From positions 1 through 44,642 of the forward strand of contig CAMAYJ010000009.1 of NCBI GenBank assembly GCA_945862505.1: a stretch of 44,642 nucleotides of DNA, written 5' to 3'. Positions 1 to 8,875 of this stretch are shown in pieces; positions within the stretch are counted from its first letter, which is position 1, and the number at the start of each line of letters is the position of its first letter. Under the pieces are notes generated by a model that was not told the origin of the DNA, searched no databases, and worked only from the letters and a program-made list of their open reading frames with translations. Source of the DNA: Bifidobacterium breve (GTDB taxonomy: Bacteria; Actinomycetota; Acidimicrobiia; Acidimicrobiales; Acidimicrobilacustridaceae). The translations under genes were made by a program, and so were the position numbers.

Positions 1-1319
1 CCCTTGCCTTGTCGTCCTTCAAAGTTGCGGTTCGAGGTTGATGCTGAACGCTCACCCGGCGCCAACTTGTCGGGGTTCATGGCGAGACACATGGAACAAC
101 CCGGTTCACGCCAGTCGAATCCGGCCGCGGTAAAGATCTTGTCGAGGCCCTCGGCTTCGGCTTGACCCTTCACCATGAACGAACCCGGGACCACCATGGC
201 GCGCACACCGGCCGCAACCTGACGACCTTCGGCAACCGCCGCTGCGGCACGAAGGTCTTCGATGCGACTGTTGGTGCATGAGCCGATGAACACGGTCTGC
301 ACGGGGATGTCTTTGATTGGCATGCCAGCGGTGAGGCCCATGTACTCAAGAGCGCGAGATGCAGCATCGCGTTCTCCGGAATCGGCGAACGACGCCGGAT
401 CGGGCACATTGCTATCGAGCTCGATGACTTGACCAGGGTTGGTTCCCCATGAAACGAAGGGACGAAGTTTTGTGGCATCGATGTCGACAACCTTGTCGAA
501 CACCGCACCATCATCGGTGGGGAGTGTGCGCCAGTACGCAACTGCAGCGTCCCAATCGGCACCAGTCGGGGCGTACTTGCGGCCCTTGAGGTACTCAAAC
601 GTTGTTTCGTCAGGAGCAATGAGGCCAGCTTTGGCACCAGCTTCGATCGACATGTTGCACACCGTCATACGGCCTTCCATCGAAAGCGAACGAATTGCTT
701 CGCCGCGATATTCGATGACCGAACCGATGCCACCGCCGGTGCCGATGCGCCCGATGATGGCCAGCACGAGATCTTTGGCGGTGACGCCGTCGGGAAGTGC
801 ACCGTTCACGTTGACGGCCATGGTTGAGGCCGGATGCTGGGGGAGAGTCTGAGTGGCCATGACGTGTTCGACTTCAGAAGTACCGATGCCGAAGGCCAGC
901 GCGCCGAACGCGCCGTGCGTAGCGGTGTGGCTGTCACCGCACACGATGGTCATGCCGGGCATGGTCAGGCCTTGTTCCGGTCCGATCACGTGCACGATGC
1001 CTTGACCGGGAGTACCCATGGCGTGTTCGACAATGCCGAACTCGGCGGTGTTGGCCCGCAACACATCGACCTGCTTGCGCGAGATGGGATCGGCGATGGG
1101 CTGATCGATATCGGAAGTGGGGACGTTGTGGTCTTCGGTGGCAACGGTGAGTTCAGGTCGCCGAACCGTCCGGTCGTGGATGCGCAAACCATCAAACGCC
1201 TGCGGTGAGGTCACTTCGTGCACGAGGTGGAGGTCGATGTAGAGGACATCGGGCTCGCCATCGGCGCGGTGCACGACGTGATCGTCCCAAAGTTTTTGCG
1301 ACAGGGTTCTCGGGGCCAT
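1..1319 (-). CDS. leuC: 3-isopropylmalate dehydratase large subunit (partial, 3' end off window)
   Basis: This aconitase-family subunit isomerises 2-isopropylmalate to 3-isopropylmalate in leucine synthesis, with an Fe-S cluster. The reverse-strand frame is open from ATG at 1319 to the left edge, about 439 residues, so only a short C-terminal part is missing. The start reads [16 protein letters not shown], typical of LeuC. Visible cluster-ligand motifs are [13 protein letters not shown] and [13 protein letters not shown], and the family motif [14 protein letters not shown] is present. AGGAGC lies about 7 nt before the ATG. leuD would be expected beyond the left edge. It is divergent from an IclR regulator that probably controls it. 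Confidence 0.96.
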   Translation of the reverse strand, partial: MAPRTLSQKLWDDHVVHRADGEPDVLYIDLHLVHEVTSPQAFDGLRIHDRTVRRPELTVATEDHNVPTSDIDQPIADPISRKQVDVLRANTAEFGIVEHAMGTPGQGIVHVIGPEQGLTMPGMTIVCGDSHTATHGAFGALAFGIGTSEVEHVMATQTLPQHPASTMAVNVNGALPDGVTAKDLVLAIIGRIGTGGGIGSVIEYRGEAIRSLSMEGRMTVCNMSIEAGAKAGLIAPDETTFEYLKGRKYAPTGADWDAAVAYWRTLPTDDGAVFDKVVDIDATKLRPFVSWGTNPGQVIELDSNVPDPASFADSGERDAASRALEYMGLTAGMPIKDIPVQTVFIGSCTNSRIEDLRAAAAVAEGRQVAAGVRAMVVPGSFMVKGQAEAEGLDKIFTAAGFDWREPGCSMCLAMNPDKLAPGERSASTSNRNFEGRQGK

Positions 1320-1384
1320 GTTCTGCTCCTGTTCGGGAGGTTGGCCGGGACTGACGATGACGTGAGTTCCGGACGGCGCCGTTT

Positions 1385-1405
1385 GCGTCTCATATAATGG
1401 GACGC
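1385..1405. promoter_or_regulatory. 21-bp operator-like palindrome and -10 box between leuC and the IclR gene
   Basis: Nine-base arms (GCGTCTCAT and ATGGGACGC) flank a 3-bp ATA centre with one arm mismatch. The core CATATAATGGGACG agrees at 12 of 14 positions with the LtbR site CAYATAGTGGGASA that I recall for Corynebacterium leuB/leuCD. A perfect -10 TATAAT at 1393-1398 on the + strand lies inside the palindrome, so a bound regulator would cover its own promoter. The site also sits in the leuC leader, 66 nt before the leuC start. The inverted repeat is seen; the regulator assignment is inferred. Confidence 0.65.
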
Positions 1406-1417
1406 TAATCTTGCTCC

Positions 1418-2086
1418 GTGGGAAACACTATAGGTGGTGTGGGTGTTCTAGACAAGGCGGTTGATGTTCTCGACGCCCTCGAACTCCGTTCGTTGTCGTT
1501 GTCAGAACTCGTTGTGGTGACGGGACTTCCTCGGGCCACCGCTCATCGTCTTGCGACGGCGCTTGAACGACATGGTCTTGTTCGGCGCGACGCCGATGGT
1601 CGATTCATGCTCGGGACACGTTTGCTTTCTCTGGGGCAGGCGGCGGCGGACGCATGGCCCCTCGCGACTGCGGCGGCATCTGTCCTTGCGATTCTGCGAG
1701 ATGAAACTGGTGAAAGCGTGCAGTTGTTCGTTCGCGACGGCGAGGTTCGTGTGTGTATTGCCGCTCTGCAGTCGCTACATGGATTGCGCACGATCGTGCC
1801 TCTTGGCGCCCGACTTCCACTTTCTGCAGGATCAGCGGCTCGTGTCTTGACGGGCGCAGATCAAATGGAGGGCGGGTGGATCGAGAGCGTGGGCGAGCGC
1901 GAGGCCGGCGTGGCGTCTGTTTCGGCTCCAGTTCGAGATGCATCGGGCCGAGTGGTCGCTGCGGTGAGTGTGTCGGGGCCGATTGAGAGAACTTCTCGAC
2001 AGCCAGGTAAGCGGTACGGTTCCTCTGTGGTTGATGCAGCAAGAGAGATCGAATCAGAAGCTGGTTTGCGGGGCGTCAACGCGTGA
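1418..2086 (+). CDS. ndgR: IclR-family regulator of leucine biosynthesis (NdgR/LtbR type)
   Basis: A 222-residue IclR protein: winged helix-turn-helix at about residues 8-62 ([20 protein letters not shown]), then an effector domain at about 75-220. The N-terminus [17 protein letters not shown] is characteristic of actinobacterial NdgR/LtbR proteins, which control leuCD and related amino acid genes. The GTG start at 1418 is 20 nt after a TATAAT box with no clear Shine-Dalgarno sequence, so the leader is very short. It is divergent from leuC across the palindrome, and its stop overlaps the next gene's start as GTGA. Function is inferred from family and position. Confidence 0.9.
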   Translation: MGNTIGGVGVLDKAVDVLDALELRSLSLSELVVVTGLPRATAHRLATALERHGLVRRDADGRFMLGTRLLSLGQAAADAWPLATAAASVLAILRDETGESVQLFVRDGEVRVCIAALQSLHGLRTIVPLGARLPLSAGSAARVLTGADQMEGGWIESVGEREAGVASVSAPVRDASGRVVAAVSVSGPIERTSRQPGKRYGSSVVDAAREIESEAGLRGVNA

Positions 2087-3654
2087 CTGAACGGCCACTC
2101 GCAGCCATCGATATCGGTACCAACTCGTTCCACATGGTCATTGCGCGAGTGGGCGAGGTTTCTGTCGCGGGCGAGTCCATCGGTCCTTCCTTCGAAGTGA
2201 TCGCGCGAGAGAAAGAAATGGTTCGCCTGGGCTCGAGCTCAGGCGACATGAAGGAACTTTCTGAGGACGCGATAGAGCGCGGTGTCTCAGCGCTTCGACG
2301 TCTGGTCAAGATCGCTGCCATTCACGACGCCGATGTCGTGGCCGTAGCGACGAGCGCGGTTCGGGAAGCCGAGAATGCTGCCGTTTTCATCGAACGATCG
2401 TTCAACGAAGCAGGGGTTGTTGTCGACGTCATTGCCGGCGTGGAAGAGGCGCGGCTCATCCACATTGGAGTTCTCCAAGCGGTGCCGGTGTACGACCAAC
2501 GTCTTGTAGTGATTGATATTGGTGGCGGTAGTACCGAGATCCTTGTAGGTGAGCAGGGAGAGACTCTTGTTGCCGGAAGTTTGAAACTTGGCGCAATTCG
2601 GTTGACGCGCCGGTTCTTCCGCGGAGAACGACTTCATCCCGGTGCAGTGGAATCTTGCCGCCGTCATGTCCGTTCGCTGCTCTCGCCGATGGTGCGCGAA
2701 GTCGAGCGCTTCGGTTTCGGTGTTGCCATCGCATCATCGGGAACAGCGGAAACGGTTGCGTCGCTCGTGAATTCTCAGAGAGGCGATGTCACTCCCAGAA
2801 CATTCAATAACTTCACGATGAGTCGCGACGAGATCAAGGCCGCTGTGCGAACGCTGATTGCTGCGACTTCTGTCGAGGAGCGCAATGCGCTTGCCGGAAT
2901 GGACCCCAGTAGGGCGGACATCATCCTGGCGGGAGCGATCATTCTCGAGCAGGCGGTCGAGGAACTCGGGATCGATGAGATCATCATCTCGGATAACGCG
3001 CTCCGGGAAGGCGTGCTTCTCGACGCGCTGTCGAGGCGCCGAGGCGCCACGTTGCATCATCTTCGGGATTTACGTCGCCGGAGCGTTCTGCACCTTGCTG
3101 AATCTATGGACGATGACGTTGCTCATTCGATTCGGGCGGCTGGCTTCGCCCTTGACCTCTTCGATGCAACAGCATCGTTGCACGGCCTCGGAGACGATTC
3201 GCGGGAATTGCTCGAGGCGGGTGCCCTACTTGCCAATGTTGGTCTCTCTATCTCGCACTCCGAGCATCACAAGCACAGCTATTACGTGATTCGTCATTCT
3301 GATTGTTTGGCCGGGTTCACAGACCACGAGATCGAATTGATCGCGCAGATAGCCCGCTATCACCGAAAGAGCGCCCCAAAGGCAAAGCATTCGGAGTTTG
3401 CGCGCTTGCGTTTGGAGGATCAAGACCGAGTTCGGATTCTCGCCGGCGTCCTCCGCGTGGGCATTGCTCTTGACCGTTCACACAAGGGGCGAGTGGAACG
3501 AATTGCGGTTTCTCTAGGAAATGGCGAAGAGCCAGTTTCGATCCTTGTGAAGCATCTTGATGAAGTTGATGTTGATCTCGAGATTCAAACTGCTGAGGAT
3601 CGCAAAGGATTACTTGAAGTCGTCCTTGATCGACGCGTGACCTTTTCTTCGTAA
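2083..3654 (+). CDS. ppx: Ppx/GppA phosphatase, probable exopolyphosphatase
   Basis: This 523-residue protein probably hydrolyses polyphosphate and/or pppGpp. The N-terminal half has the ASKHA phosphate-binding signatures AAIDIGTNSFHMVIA (about 7-21), ATSAVREAEN (about 89) and VVIDIGGGSTEI (about 142). The C-terminal part from about residue 310 contains an HD-like segment with NVGLSISHSEHHKHSYYV, as in long exopolyphosphatases. The GTG start overlaps the IclR stop (GTGA), implying translational coupling. Choice between Ppx and GppA cannot be made from sequence alone. Confidence 0.9.
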   Translation: MTERPLAAIDIGTNSFHMVIARVGEVSVAGESIGPSFEVIAREKEMVRLGSSSGDMKELSEDAIERGVSALRRLVKIAAIHDADVVAVATSAVREAENAAVFIERSFNEAGVVVDVIAGVEEARLIHIGVLQAVPVYDQRLVVIDIGGGSTEILVGEQGETLVAGSLKLGAIRLTRRFFRGERLHPGAVESCRRHVRSLLSPMVREVERFGFGVAIASSGTAETVASLVNSQRGDVTPRTFNNFTMSRDEIKAAVRTLIAATSVEERNALAGMDPSRADIILAGAIILEQAVEELGIDEIIISDNALREGVLLDALSRRRGATLHHLRDLRRRSVLHLAESMDDDVAHSIRAAGFALDLFDATASLHGLGDDSRELLEAGALLANVGLSISHSEHHKHSYYVIRHSDCLAGFTDHEIELIAQIARYHRKSAPKAKHSEFARLRLEDQDRVRILAGVLRVGIALDRSHKGRVERIAVSLGNGEEPVSILVKHLDEVDVDLEIQTAEDRKGLLEVVLDRRVTFSS

Positions 3655-3703
3655 ATTGAAGGAGTGTGCTCTCGCTTTTCTGATGAACGGTGTTCACCAG
3701 CAA

Positions 3704-4597
3704 TTAGGGAGTGGACGGCCCGATTGATCGGACTCGTGATGCAACGTCTTGGCACGCAACCATGAGGACGTCGGCGAATCGTTCAGGTCGCGTTGCGCAG
3801 ATGTCATGGCGACCGTTGACTTCGAAAACGGTCGAGTTGGAGATCGTGTCCGCAAGTTGTCGTTGCCGATGCGGCGAGACCGTTTCATCGCGGGTGGTTA
3901 GAACGACAGCGGTCGGCACGTTGATCGAACTGATCCAGTCGGTTGCATCGTACGAAGCGACTTCGTGTCCTGATTCGAGCATGGTCCGCAGATCATTAAG
4001 ACGCGCTTGCTCGCGGGCCCAGTTACCTAGAGGTGTCGTGTCGTATTTGGAGACAAGCACGCGTTCAGAGACACGTCGGTTGACTGATGGAGGTGCAAGT
4101 CGGGTAGCGAACGACAGGCCAGACACAACCCCGTTGAGAGCGCGTCCGTTGCGTCGTTCGCTGAACCGCGCTGTTGTGGCGCACAGTATGAGACCTTCGA
4201 CCATCTTGGGGTGTCGACGCCACAACAACTGAGCAACTGGCCCTCCCATTGAATAGCCAACCGCAATTGCACGTTCAATGTTCAACACTTCGAGAAGTGC
4301 AGCAGCATCATCGGCGCAGTCTTCGAGTCGAAAGCGACCGCGACTACGAATGCCGCGGCCATGACCGCGATGGTCAAGAGCGACAACATTGAACTCGCGC
4401 TGAAGACCTTCATACGTAGCGAACCAGTTGAGGGCCGAGTTCGCTGTCCAGCCGTGAAGAAGGAGAAGCGTTGGAGCACCCTGTGGCCCGGGGGCCTCGC
4501 GTATCCATGTTGTTCCTCGACCCGGAAGCTCGATTGCACGACCGTCAGGCAGGCCTGGCGTCAGAAACGGCGTGGATCCTGGGAGCGAGGGTGACAT
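3704..4597 (-). CDS. alpha/beta-hydrolase fold protein
   Basis: A 297-residue serine hydrolase, substrate unknown. The oxyanion-hole motif HGW is at residues 48-50, the nucleophile elbow GYSMGG places Ser116, and the likely acid and base are Asp237 (TTRDE) and His264 (NGRHD). DHRGHGRG near 75 is typical of esterase/epoxide-hydrolase-like members. There is no signal peptide, so it is probably cytoplasmic. It lies 12 nt downstream of greA on the same strand and is likely cotranscribed. It is convergent with ppx. Confidence 0.88.
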   Translation of the reverse strand: MSPSLPGSTPFLTPGLPDGRAIELPGRGTTWIREAPGPQGAPTLLLLHGWTANSALNWFATYEGLQREFNVVALDHRGHGRGIRSRGRFRLEDCADDAAALLEVLNIERAIAVGYSMGGPVAQLLWRRHPKMVEGLILCATTARFSERRNGRALNGVVSGLSFATRLAPPSVNRRVSERVLVSKYDTTPLGNWAREQARLNDLRTMLESGHEVASYDATDWISSINVPTAVVLTTRDETVSPHRQRQLADTISNSTVFEVNGRHDICATRPERFADVLMVACQDVASRVRSIGPSTP

Positions 4598-4609
4598 GTG
4601 CGATTGTCG

Positions 4610-5074
4610 TCAGACTTCGATGCTGACGATCTCAACCTTGAGGACGCCACCGGGGGCTTCAAAGTCGACGATGTCGCCGACCTTGTTTCCCATGAGGGCC
4701 TGTCCCAAAGGTGAGCCTGGGGTTAGGACTTCAAGTTCCGCGCGTTCTTCAACGGAGCCGACCAGAAGGCGCTCAACCTCGTCGTCATCTTCGTAGCGGA
4801 TCCCGACGATCACGCCTGAGACCACGGCGGATCCATCGGCGGCTTCGACGATTTCGGCGTCGAGGAGTAGTGCCTCGAGTTGGCGGATTCGGGCTTCCAT
4901 CTTGCCCTGTTCCTCTCTCGCGGCGTGGTAGTCGCCGTTCTCAGAGAGATCGCCCATTTCACGGGCAGTCTGAATTTTGCGGGCAATATCGACTCGACCG
5001 TGGGTCGTGTGCTGCTCATGTTCAGCGCTCAACCGGTCGTAGGTCTGTTGGGTGAATCGGTGTACGACAGCCAT
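4610..5074 (-). CDS. greA: transcription elongation factor GreA
   Basis: A 154-residue GreA/GreB-family factor that rescues backtracked RNA polymerase by stimulating transcript cleavage. The N-terminal coiled coil carries the family motif REMGDLSENGDYHAAREEQ with the acidic tip residues. The C-terminal FKBP-like domain includes the SPLGQALMGNKVGDIVDFEAP-type stretch near the end. The ATG is preceded by a TACGCT box only 6 nt away, suggesting a leaderless or near-leaderless mRNA. The hydrolase gene follows 12 nt later. The length is normal for GreA. Confidence 0.95.
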   Translation of the reverse strand: MAVVHRFTQQTYDRLSAEHEQHTTHGRVDIARKIQTAREMGDLSENGDYHAAREEQGKMEARIRQLEALLLDAEIVEAADGSAVVSGVIVGIRYEDDDEVERLLVGSVEERAELEVLTPGSPLGQALMGNKVGDIVDFEAPGGVLKVEIVSIEV

Positions 5075-5146
5075 GTCGCTAGCGTACCGGCCCTTCGTGG
5101 AACTCGCCTAGGGGGACGGGAGGGGGTCGGACTAGGGTGTTGAGCC

Positions 5147-5197
5147 ATGTCCACACCGAGCCCACGTCGTTCGCGCTCCATCGTGATCATTCGCTAG
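5147..5197 (+). CDS. attenuator leader peptide of the leuB-ilvE-cimA operon
   Basis: ATG at 5147 opens a 16-codon frame, MSTPSPRRSRSIVIIR, ending at TAG 5195-5197. Codons 12-15 are ATC GTG ATC ATT (Ile-Val-Ile-Ile), immediately before a strong hairpin and a terminator-like hairpin, and upstream of branched-chain amino acid genes. That is the layout of a ribosome-mediated attenuator sensing charged tRNA-Ile/Val. A TAGGGT box at 5133-5138 lies 8 nt before the ATG, so translation may be leaderless. The frame and hairpins are seen; the function is inferred. Confidence 0.75.
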   Translation: MSTPSPRRSRSIVIIR

Positions 5198-5250
5198 CGC
5201 ACACCGAGTTCGGTGTGCGCCCTCGGCCGTCCACCCCGGTGGGCGGCTTT
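5197..5250 (+). terminator. attenuator hairpins and terminator upstream of leuB
   Basis: Three mutually exclusive stems can be drawn. Stem 1:2 pairs 5197-5206 with 5211-5220 (10 perfect pairs, AGTT loop). Stem 2:3 pairs 5212-5221 with 5226-5235 (eight pairs including one G-U, with mismatches at 5216/5231 and 5220/5227) and would act as antiterminator. Stem 3:4 pairs 5226-5234 with 5239-5247 (nine pairs, one G-U, CCCG loop), followed by TTTCTC. A ribosome stalled on the Ile/Val codons at 5180-5191 would cover the 5' arm of stem 1:2 and favour 2:3, allowing read-through into leuB. Confidence 0.72.
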
Positions 5251-5321
5251 CTCGTTCCAGAACAGAGCCTGTCCCTTTCAAGGCATTGCACTCTTTAGTA
5301 CAGCAACCAATCGGAGTCATC

Positions 5322-6302
5322 GTGAGTCACAGAATCGGAGTTATCCCCGGAGACGGGATCGGGCACGAGGTCATCCCCGTTGCCCTCAAGGTCATTCGTG
5401 CTGCGGGTGTCGAGCTCGACTGTGTTGACTACGACCTTGGTGGTGCTCGCTACCTGCGTGACGGCGTCGTTCTTGACGATGCAACGGTTGAAGAATGGCG
5501 TGGACTCGACGCTCTGTTGCTCGGTGCAGTCGGAACACCTGATGTTCCGCCAGGCGTCATTGAGCGCGGCCTTCTTCTCAAAATGCGTTTCGATCTCGAC
5601 CTCTACGTCAATCAGCGTCCGTTCATCGCGCCCGATGGGTCACATGATTTCATCGTGATCCGTGAAAACACTGAAGGCACCTACGCAGGCGAAGGTGGCT
5701 TCCTTCGGAAGAACACGCCATTCGAAGTTGCGACGCAGGGTTCAGTGAATACCCGGCACGGCGTTGAACGTTGTGTTCGCTATGCCTTCGAACTCGCACG
5801 CAGCCGTGATCGCAAGCACCTCACTCTCGTCCATAAGACCAACGTTCTGACTTTTGCTGGAGATCTCTGGGAGCGCACCTTTAATGAGGTTGCCGCGGAA
5901 TTCCCCGATGTTTCGACGGCCTACAACCATGTTGATGCTGCTTGCATCTACTTCGTTGAAAACCCGCAGCGTTACGACGTCATCGTGACAGACAACTTGT
6001 TCGGCGACATCCTCACCGATCTCGGCGGAGCGGTCTCCGGTGGAATTGGGTTCGCCTCGTCGGGCAATCTCAACCCCGATCGAACGAGCCCCTCGATGTT
6101 TGAACCAGTCCATGGTTCGGCTCCAGATATCGCTGGTCAAAATAAAGCCAATCCCGTTGCTGCGATTCTCTCGGCGGCGATGATGCTGGAATTCCTTGGT
6201 GAAGAAGCGGCAGCAACGGCAATCCGCAACGCGTGTTCCGACACTGCCACCCTCACCGGTTCAACTACCGAAATCGGCGACATTGTCGTCGCTCGTCTCT
6301 GA
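5322..6302 (+). CDS. leuB: 3-isopropylmalate dehydrogenase
   Basis: NAD-dependent oxidative decarboxylation of 3-isopropylmalate in leucine synthesis. The 326-residue protein starts MSHRIGVIPGDGIGHEV, has the short actinobacterial form, and shows MRFDLDLYVNQRP, IRENTEGTYAGEGG, the metal/NAD region VTDNLFGDILTDLGG and FEPVHGSAPDIAG. GTG at 5322 is preferred because GGAG at 5313-5316 is 5 nt upstream and the N-terminus then matches the family. An in-frame TTG at 5286 would add 12 residues. It is the first gene of the attenuator-controlled operon. Confidence 0.95.
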   Translation: MSHRIGVIPGDGIGHEVIPVALKVIRAAGVELDCVDYDLGGARYLRDGVVLDDATVEEWRGLDALLLGAVGTPDVPPGVIERGLLLKMRFDLDLYVNQRPFIAPDGSHDFIVIRENTEGTYAGEGGFLRKNTPFEVATQGSVNTRHGVERCVRYAFELARSRDRKHLTLVHKTNVLTFAGDLWERTFNEVAAEFPDVSTAYNHVDAACIYFVENPQRYDVIVTDNLFGDILTDLGGAVSGGIGFASSGNLNPDRTSPSMFEPVHGSAPDIAGQNKANPVAAILSAAMMLEFLGEEAAATAIRNACSDTATLTGSTTEIGDIVVARL

Positions 6303-6313
6303 GAGGCAAAGCA

Positions 6314-7231
6314 ATGCCAATTACTCCTACCAACAAGATCTGGATGAACGGAACGCTCGTCGATTGGGACGACGCGAAAATCCACGTCCTTACCCACACC
6401 CTTCATTACGGGATGGGCGTCTTTGAAGGAATCCGCGCGTATGAAACCCCAAAGGGTCCTGCGGTGTTCCGACTTACCGAGCACATCGAGCGCTTGCATA
6501 ACTCGGCGAAGATCCTCGGCATGGACATGCCCTATGGCGTCGATGAGTTGGTCCAGGCCACGAAGGACGTCGTCAACGCATCGGGACTTCCTTCGGCCTA
6601 CATCCGTCCGATTGCCTATTACGGCTACGGCGAAATGGGACTGAACACGCTTCCGTGCTCGGTCGATGTCTCGATTGCTTGCTGGCCATGGGGCGCCTAC
6701 CTCGGTGAAGATGCGCTCACGAAGGGGATCAGCACAAAGATTTCGTCCTGGACCCGCCATGACCACAACACCATGCCGCCGGCTTCGAAAACCACAGGCA
6801 ACTACGTGAACTCATCCCTTGCCAAAGTCGAAGCTCTCCGCGGTGGATACGACGAAGCAATCATGCTCAACCCTCAAGGTTTCGTTAGCGAATGCACGGG
6901 CGAAAACATTTTTGTTGCTCGTGATGGTGCTTTCGTGACCCCACCGATCGCCGCTGGCGCGCTCGAAGGCATCACGCAAGACAGTGTCATGGTGATCGGT
7001 CGAGATCTCGGTTACGACTTCCGTGTCGATTACCTGACGCGCTCGGACCTTTATGTCGCCGAGGAAATCTTTCTGTGCGGAACCGCTGCTGAGGTTTCGG
7101 CTGTGAATTCAGTCGACAATCGCGATATCCCATGCCCTGGGCCGATGACATCTGCCATCGCTGCCGAGTATGGGCGCGTTGTGCGCGGTCAGGTTCCCCG
7201 TTACGAGGACTGGTTGGAGTATGTCCACTAA
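6314..7231 (+). CDS. ilvE: branched-chain amino acid aminotransferase
   Basis: A fold-type IV PLP enzyme that interconverts Leu, Ile and Val with their 2-oxo acids. The 305-residue protein begins MPITPTNKIWMNGTLVDWDD. The PLP lysine is Lys159 in PPASKTTGNYVNS, the same number as in E. coli IlvE. YYGYGEMGL and the phosphate-binding GTAAEVSAV are also visible. ATG at 6314 is preceded by GAGAGG at 6301-6306. It lies 11 nt after leuB and overlaps cimA by 11 bp. Confidence 0.95.
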   Translation: MPITPTNKIWMNGTLVDWDDAKIHVLTHTLHYGMGVFEGIRAYETPKGPAVFRLTEHIERLHNSAKILGMDMPYGVDELVQATKDVVNASGLPSAYIRPIAYYGYGEMGLNTLPCSVDVSIACWPWGAYLGEDALTKGISTKISSWTRHDHNTMPPASKTTGNYVNSSLAKVEALRGGYDEAIMLNPQGFVSECTGENIFVARDGAFVTPPIAAGALEGITQDSVMVIGRDLGYDFRVDYLTRSDLYVAEEIFLCGTAAEVSAVNSVDNRDIPCPGPMTSAIAAEYGRVVRGQVPRYEDWLEYVH

Positions 7232-8864
7232 CAACGATGCCAAAGCTGAACTGTCATCGCTTCCATCCTCGGTCGAAATTTTCGACACGACCTTGCGCGA
7301 TGGCGCCCAATTCGAAGGCATCTCACTCACAGTTGAAGACAAGCTTCGTGTTGCCGAGCAACTCGACTGGCTTGGTGTGCATTGGATCGAAGGGGGCTAC
7401 CCCCAGGCCAATCCAAAAGACGAGGAGTTCTTTAAGCGCGCCCCGCTTGAACTCAAACTCACAAATGCCGAACTCGTAGCGTTCGGTTCGACACGCAGGC
7501 CGGCCGGCAAAGTCGATGTCGACCCAACCTTGGCGGCACTCGTAGGAGCCGGCACCTCGACGGTATGCATCGTGGGCAAGAGCTGGGATTTCCATGTCAC
7601 CGAGGCCCTACGGACGACGCTCGATGAAGGCATAGCGATGGTGGCCGAATCGGTCGCTTTCTTGAAGGCCGAAGGATTGCGTATCTTCTTTGATGCTGAA
7701 CATTTCTTCGATGGTTACAAAGCCAACCCCGAATTCGCACTTCGAGTTCTCGAAGCAGCCATGCTGAACGGCGCCGATTGTGTGGTGTTGTGCGATACCA
7801 ACGGTGGGTCACTTCCACACGAGGTGCAGCGAGTCACTGCCGAGGTCGTTTCTTTTGTTGGCGGCGCAACAGGCGTGGGCATTCACACTCAGAACGATTC
7901 TGGCTGCGCTGTTGCAAACTCGGTGGCGGCAGTTGTCGGGGGTGCAACGCAGGTTCAGGGCACCATCAACGGCTATGGCGAGCGCACGGGCAATGCAAAC
8001 CTTATGACCGTCATTCCCGATCTCACGCTCAAACTCGGAGTGGCGACTCTCCCTGAGGGTCGCCTCGATCGACTCACCGTTGTGAGTCACCGTGTTGCGG
8101 AACTCGTTAACCTCCCTCCGCATCCTTCAGACCCATACGTGGGTGCGTCCGCATTTGCGCATAAGGGCGGCTTGCACACTTCTGCGCTTGGTCGCGCTGG
8201 TGGTGCAACCTACGAACACATCGATCCGGCAATCGTGGGAAACCACACGCGCGTTCTTGTGTCCGATCTCGGTGGGCGTGCGGGCATGGCCATGAAGGCT
8301 GATGAATTTGGAGTCGAACTCGACGACCCGTCGGTTGCCAAACTGTCCGACGAACTTAAGCAACTCGAGTCGGAAGGCTGGTTGTTCGAATCAGCCGACG
8401 CGTCGCTTGAACTTCGGATGCGCCGAGCTACTGGGTGGGAGCAAGAATTCTTCGAGGTCGAGGAATATCGAGTTTCGAGTTCACATCGCGAAGGTGCAGC
8501 CACAACTGGTGGTGCCCTCGAGGTCACGACCGAGGCAACAGTCAAACTTCGGATTGGTGGCAATCCAGTGACTGCCGATGGCGAGGGAAATGGTCCCGTC
8601 AATGCACTCGATGCTGCGGTTCGTCGAGCGCTTAACGGAAGATTCCCTGCGCTTGAACGGATTCACCTGACCGATTTCAAGGTTCGTGTCGTCGATGGCG
8701 GCGCTGCGACCGGGGCGGTGGTGCGCGTGCTGATCGATTCCACCAATGGCGACCGCGTTTGGACGACCGTGGGAGTCGACAGCAATGTGATTGAGGCCTC
8801 GTGGCAGGCACTCATGGACTCCATTCAGTTTGGGTTGGTCCACGCTGACGATCTTGCCGGGTAG
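7221..8864 (+). CDS. cimA: (R)-citramalate synthase
   Basis: Condenses pyruvate and acetyl-CoA to citramalate, giving a threonine-independent route to 2-oxobutyrate and isoleucine. The 547-residue protein has the DRE-TIM barrel signature EIFDTTLRDGAQFEGISL at the N-terminus, metal ligands in GIHTQNDSGCAVANS and NGYGERTGNANL, and a C-terminal LeuA-type regulatory domain from about residue 420 (EATVKLRIGG, GPVNALDAAVRRAL). The active-site style is CimA rather than LeuA. ATG 7221 overlaps the end of ilvE; GGAG lies only 1 nt upstream, so the exact start is less certain. Confidence 0.93.
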   Translation: MSTNNDAKAELSSLPSSVEIFDTTLRDGAQFEGISLTVEDKLRVAEQLDWLGVHWIEGGYPQANPKDEEFFKRAPLELKLTNAELVAFGSTRRPAGKVDVDPTLAALVGAGTSTVCIVGKSWDFHVTEALRTTLDEGIAMVAESVAFLKAEGLRIFFDAEHFFDGYKANPEFALRVLEAAMLNGADCVVLCDTNGGSLPHEVQRVTAEVVSFVGGATGVGIHTQNDSGCAVANSVAAVVGGATQVQGTINGYGERTGNANLMTVIPDLTLKLGVATLPEGRLDRLTVVSHRVAELVNLPPHPSDPYVGASAFAHKGGLHTSALGRAGGATYEHIDPAIVGNHTRVLVSDLGGRAGMAMKADEFGVELDDPSVAKLSDELKQLESEGWLFESADASLELRMRRATGWEQEFFEVEEYRVSSSHREGAATTGGALEVTTEATVKLRIGGNPVTADGEGNGPVNALDAAVRRALNGRFPALERIHLTDFKVRVVDGGAATGAVVRVLIDSTNGDRVWTTVGVDSNVIEASWQALMDSIQFGLVHADDLAG

Positions 8865-8875
8865 ATTCACTCTTA

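Noticed and set aside
170-1208. Several open frames on both strands over leuC
   Set aside because: They are shadows of the leuC frame, which is continuous from 1319 to the left edge and shows all family motifs.
3655-3703. Terminator between ppx and the convergent hydrolase
   Set aside because: Only a 5-bp inverted repeat (TGAAC/GTTCA) is present, with no T tract; too weak to call.
5147-5321. T-box riboswitch for the leuB operon
   Set aside because: I could not find a convincing T-box sequence or specifier stem, while the leader peptide and three-stem layout fit ribosome-mediated attenuation.
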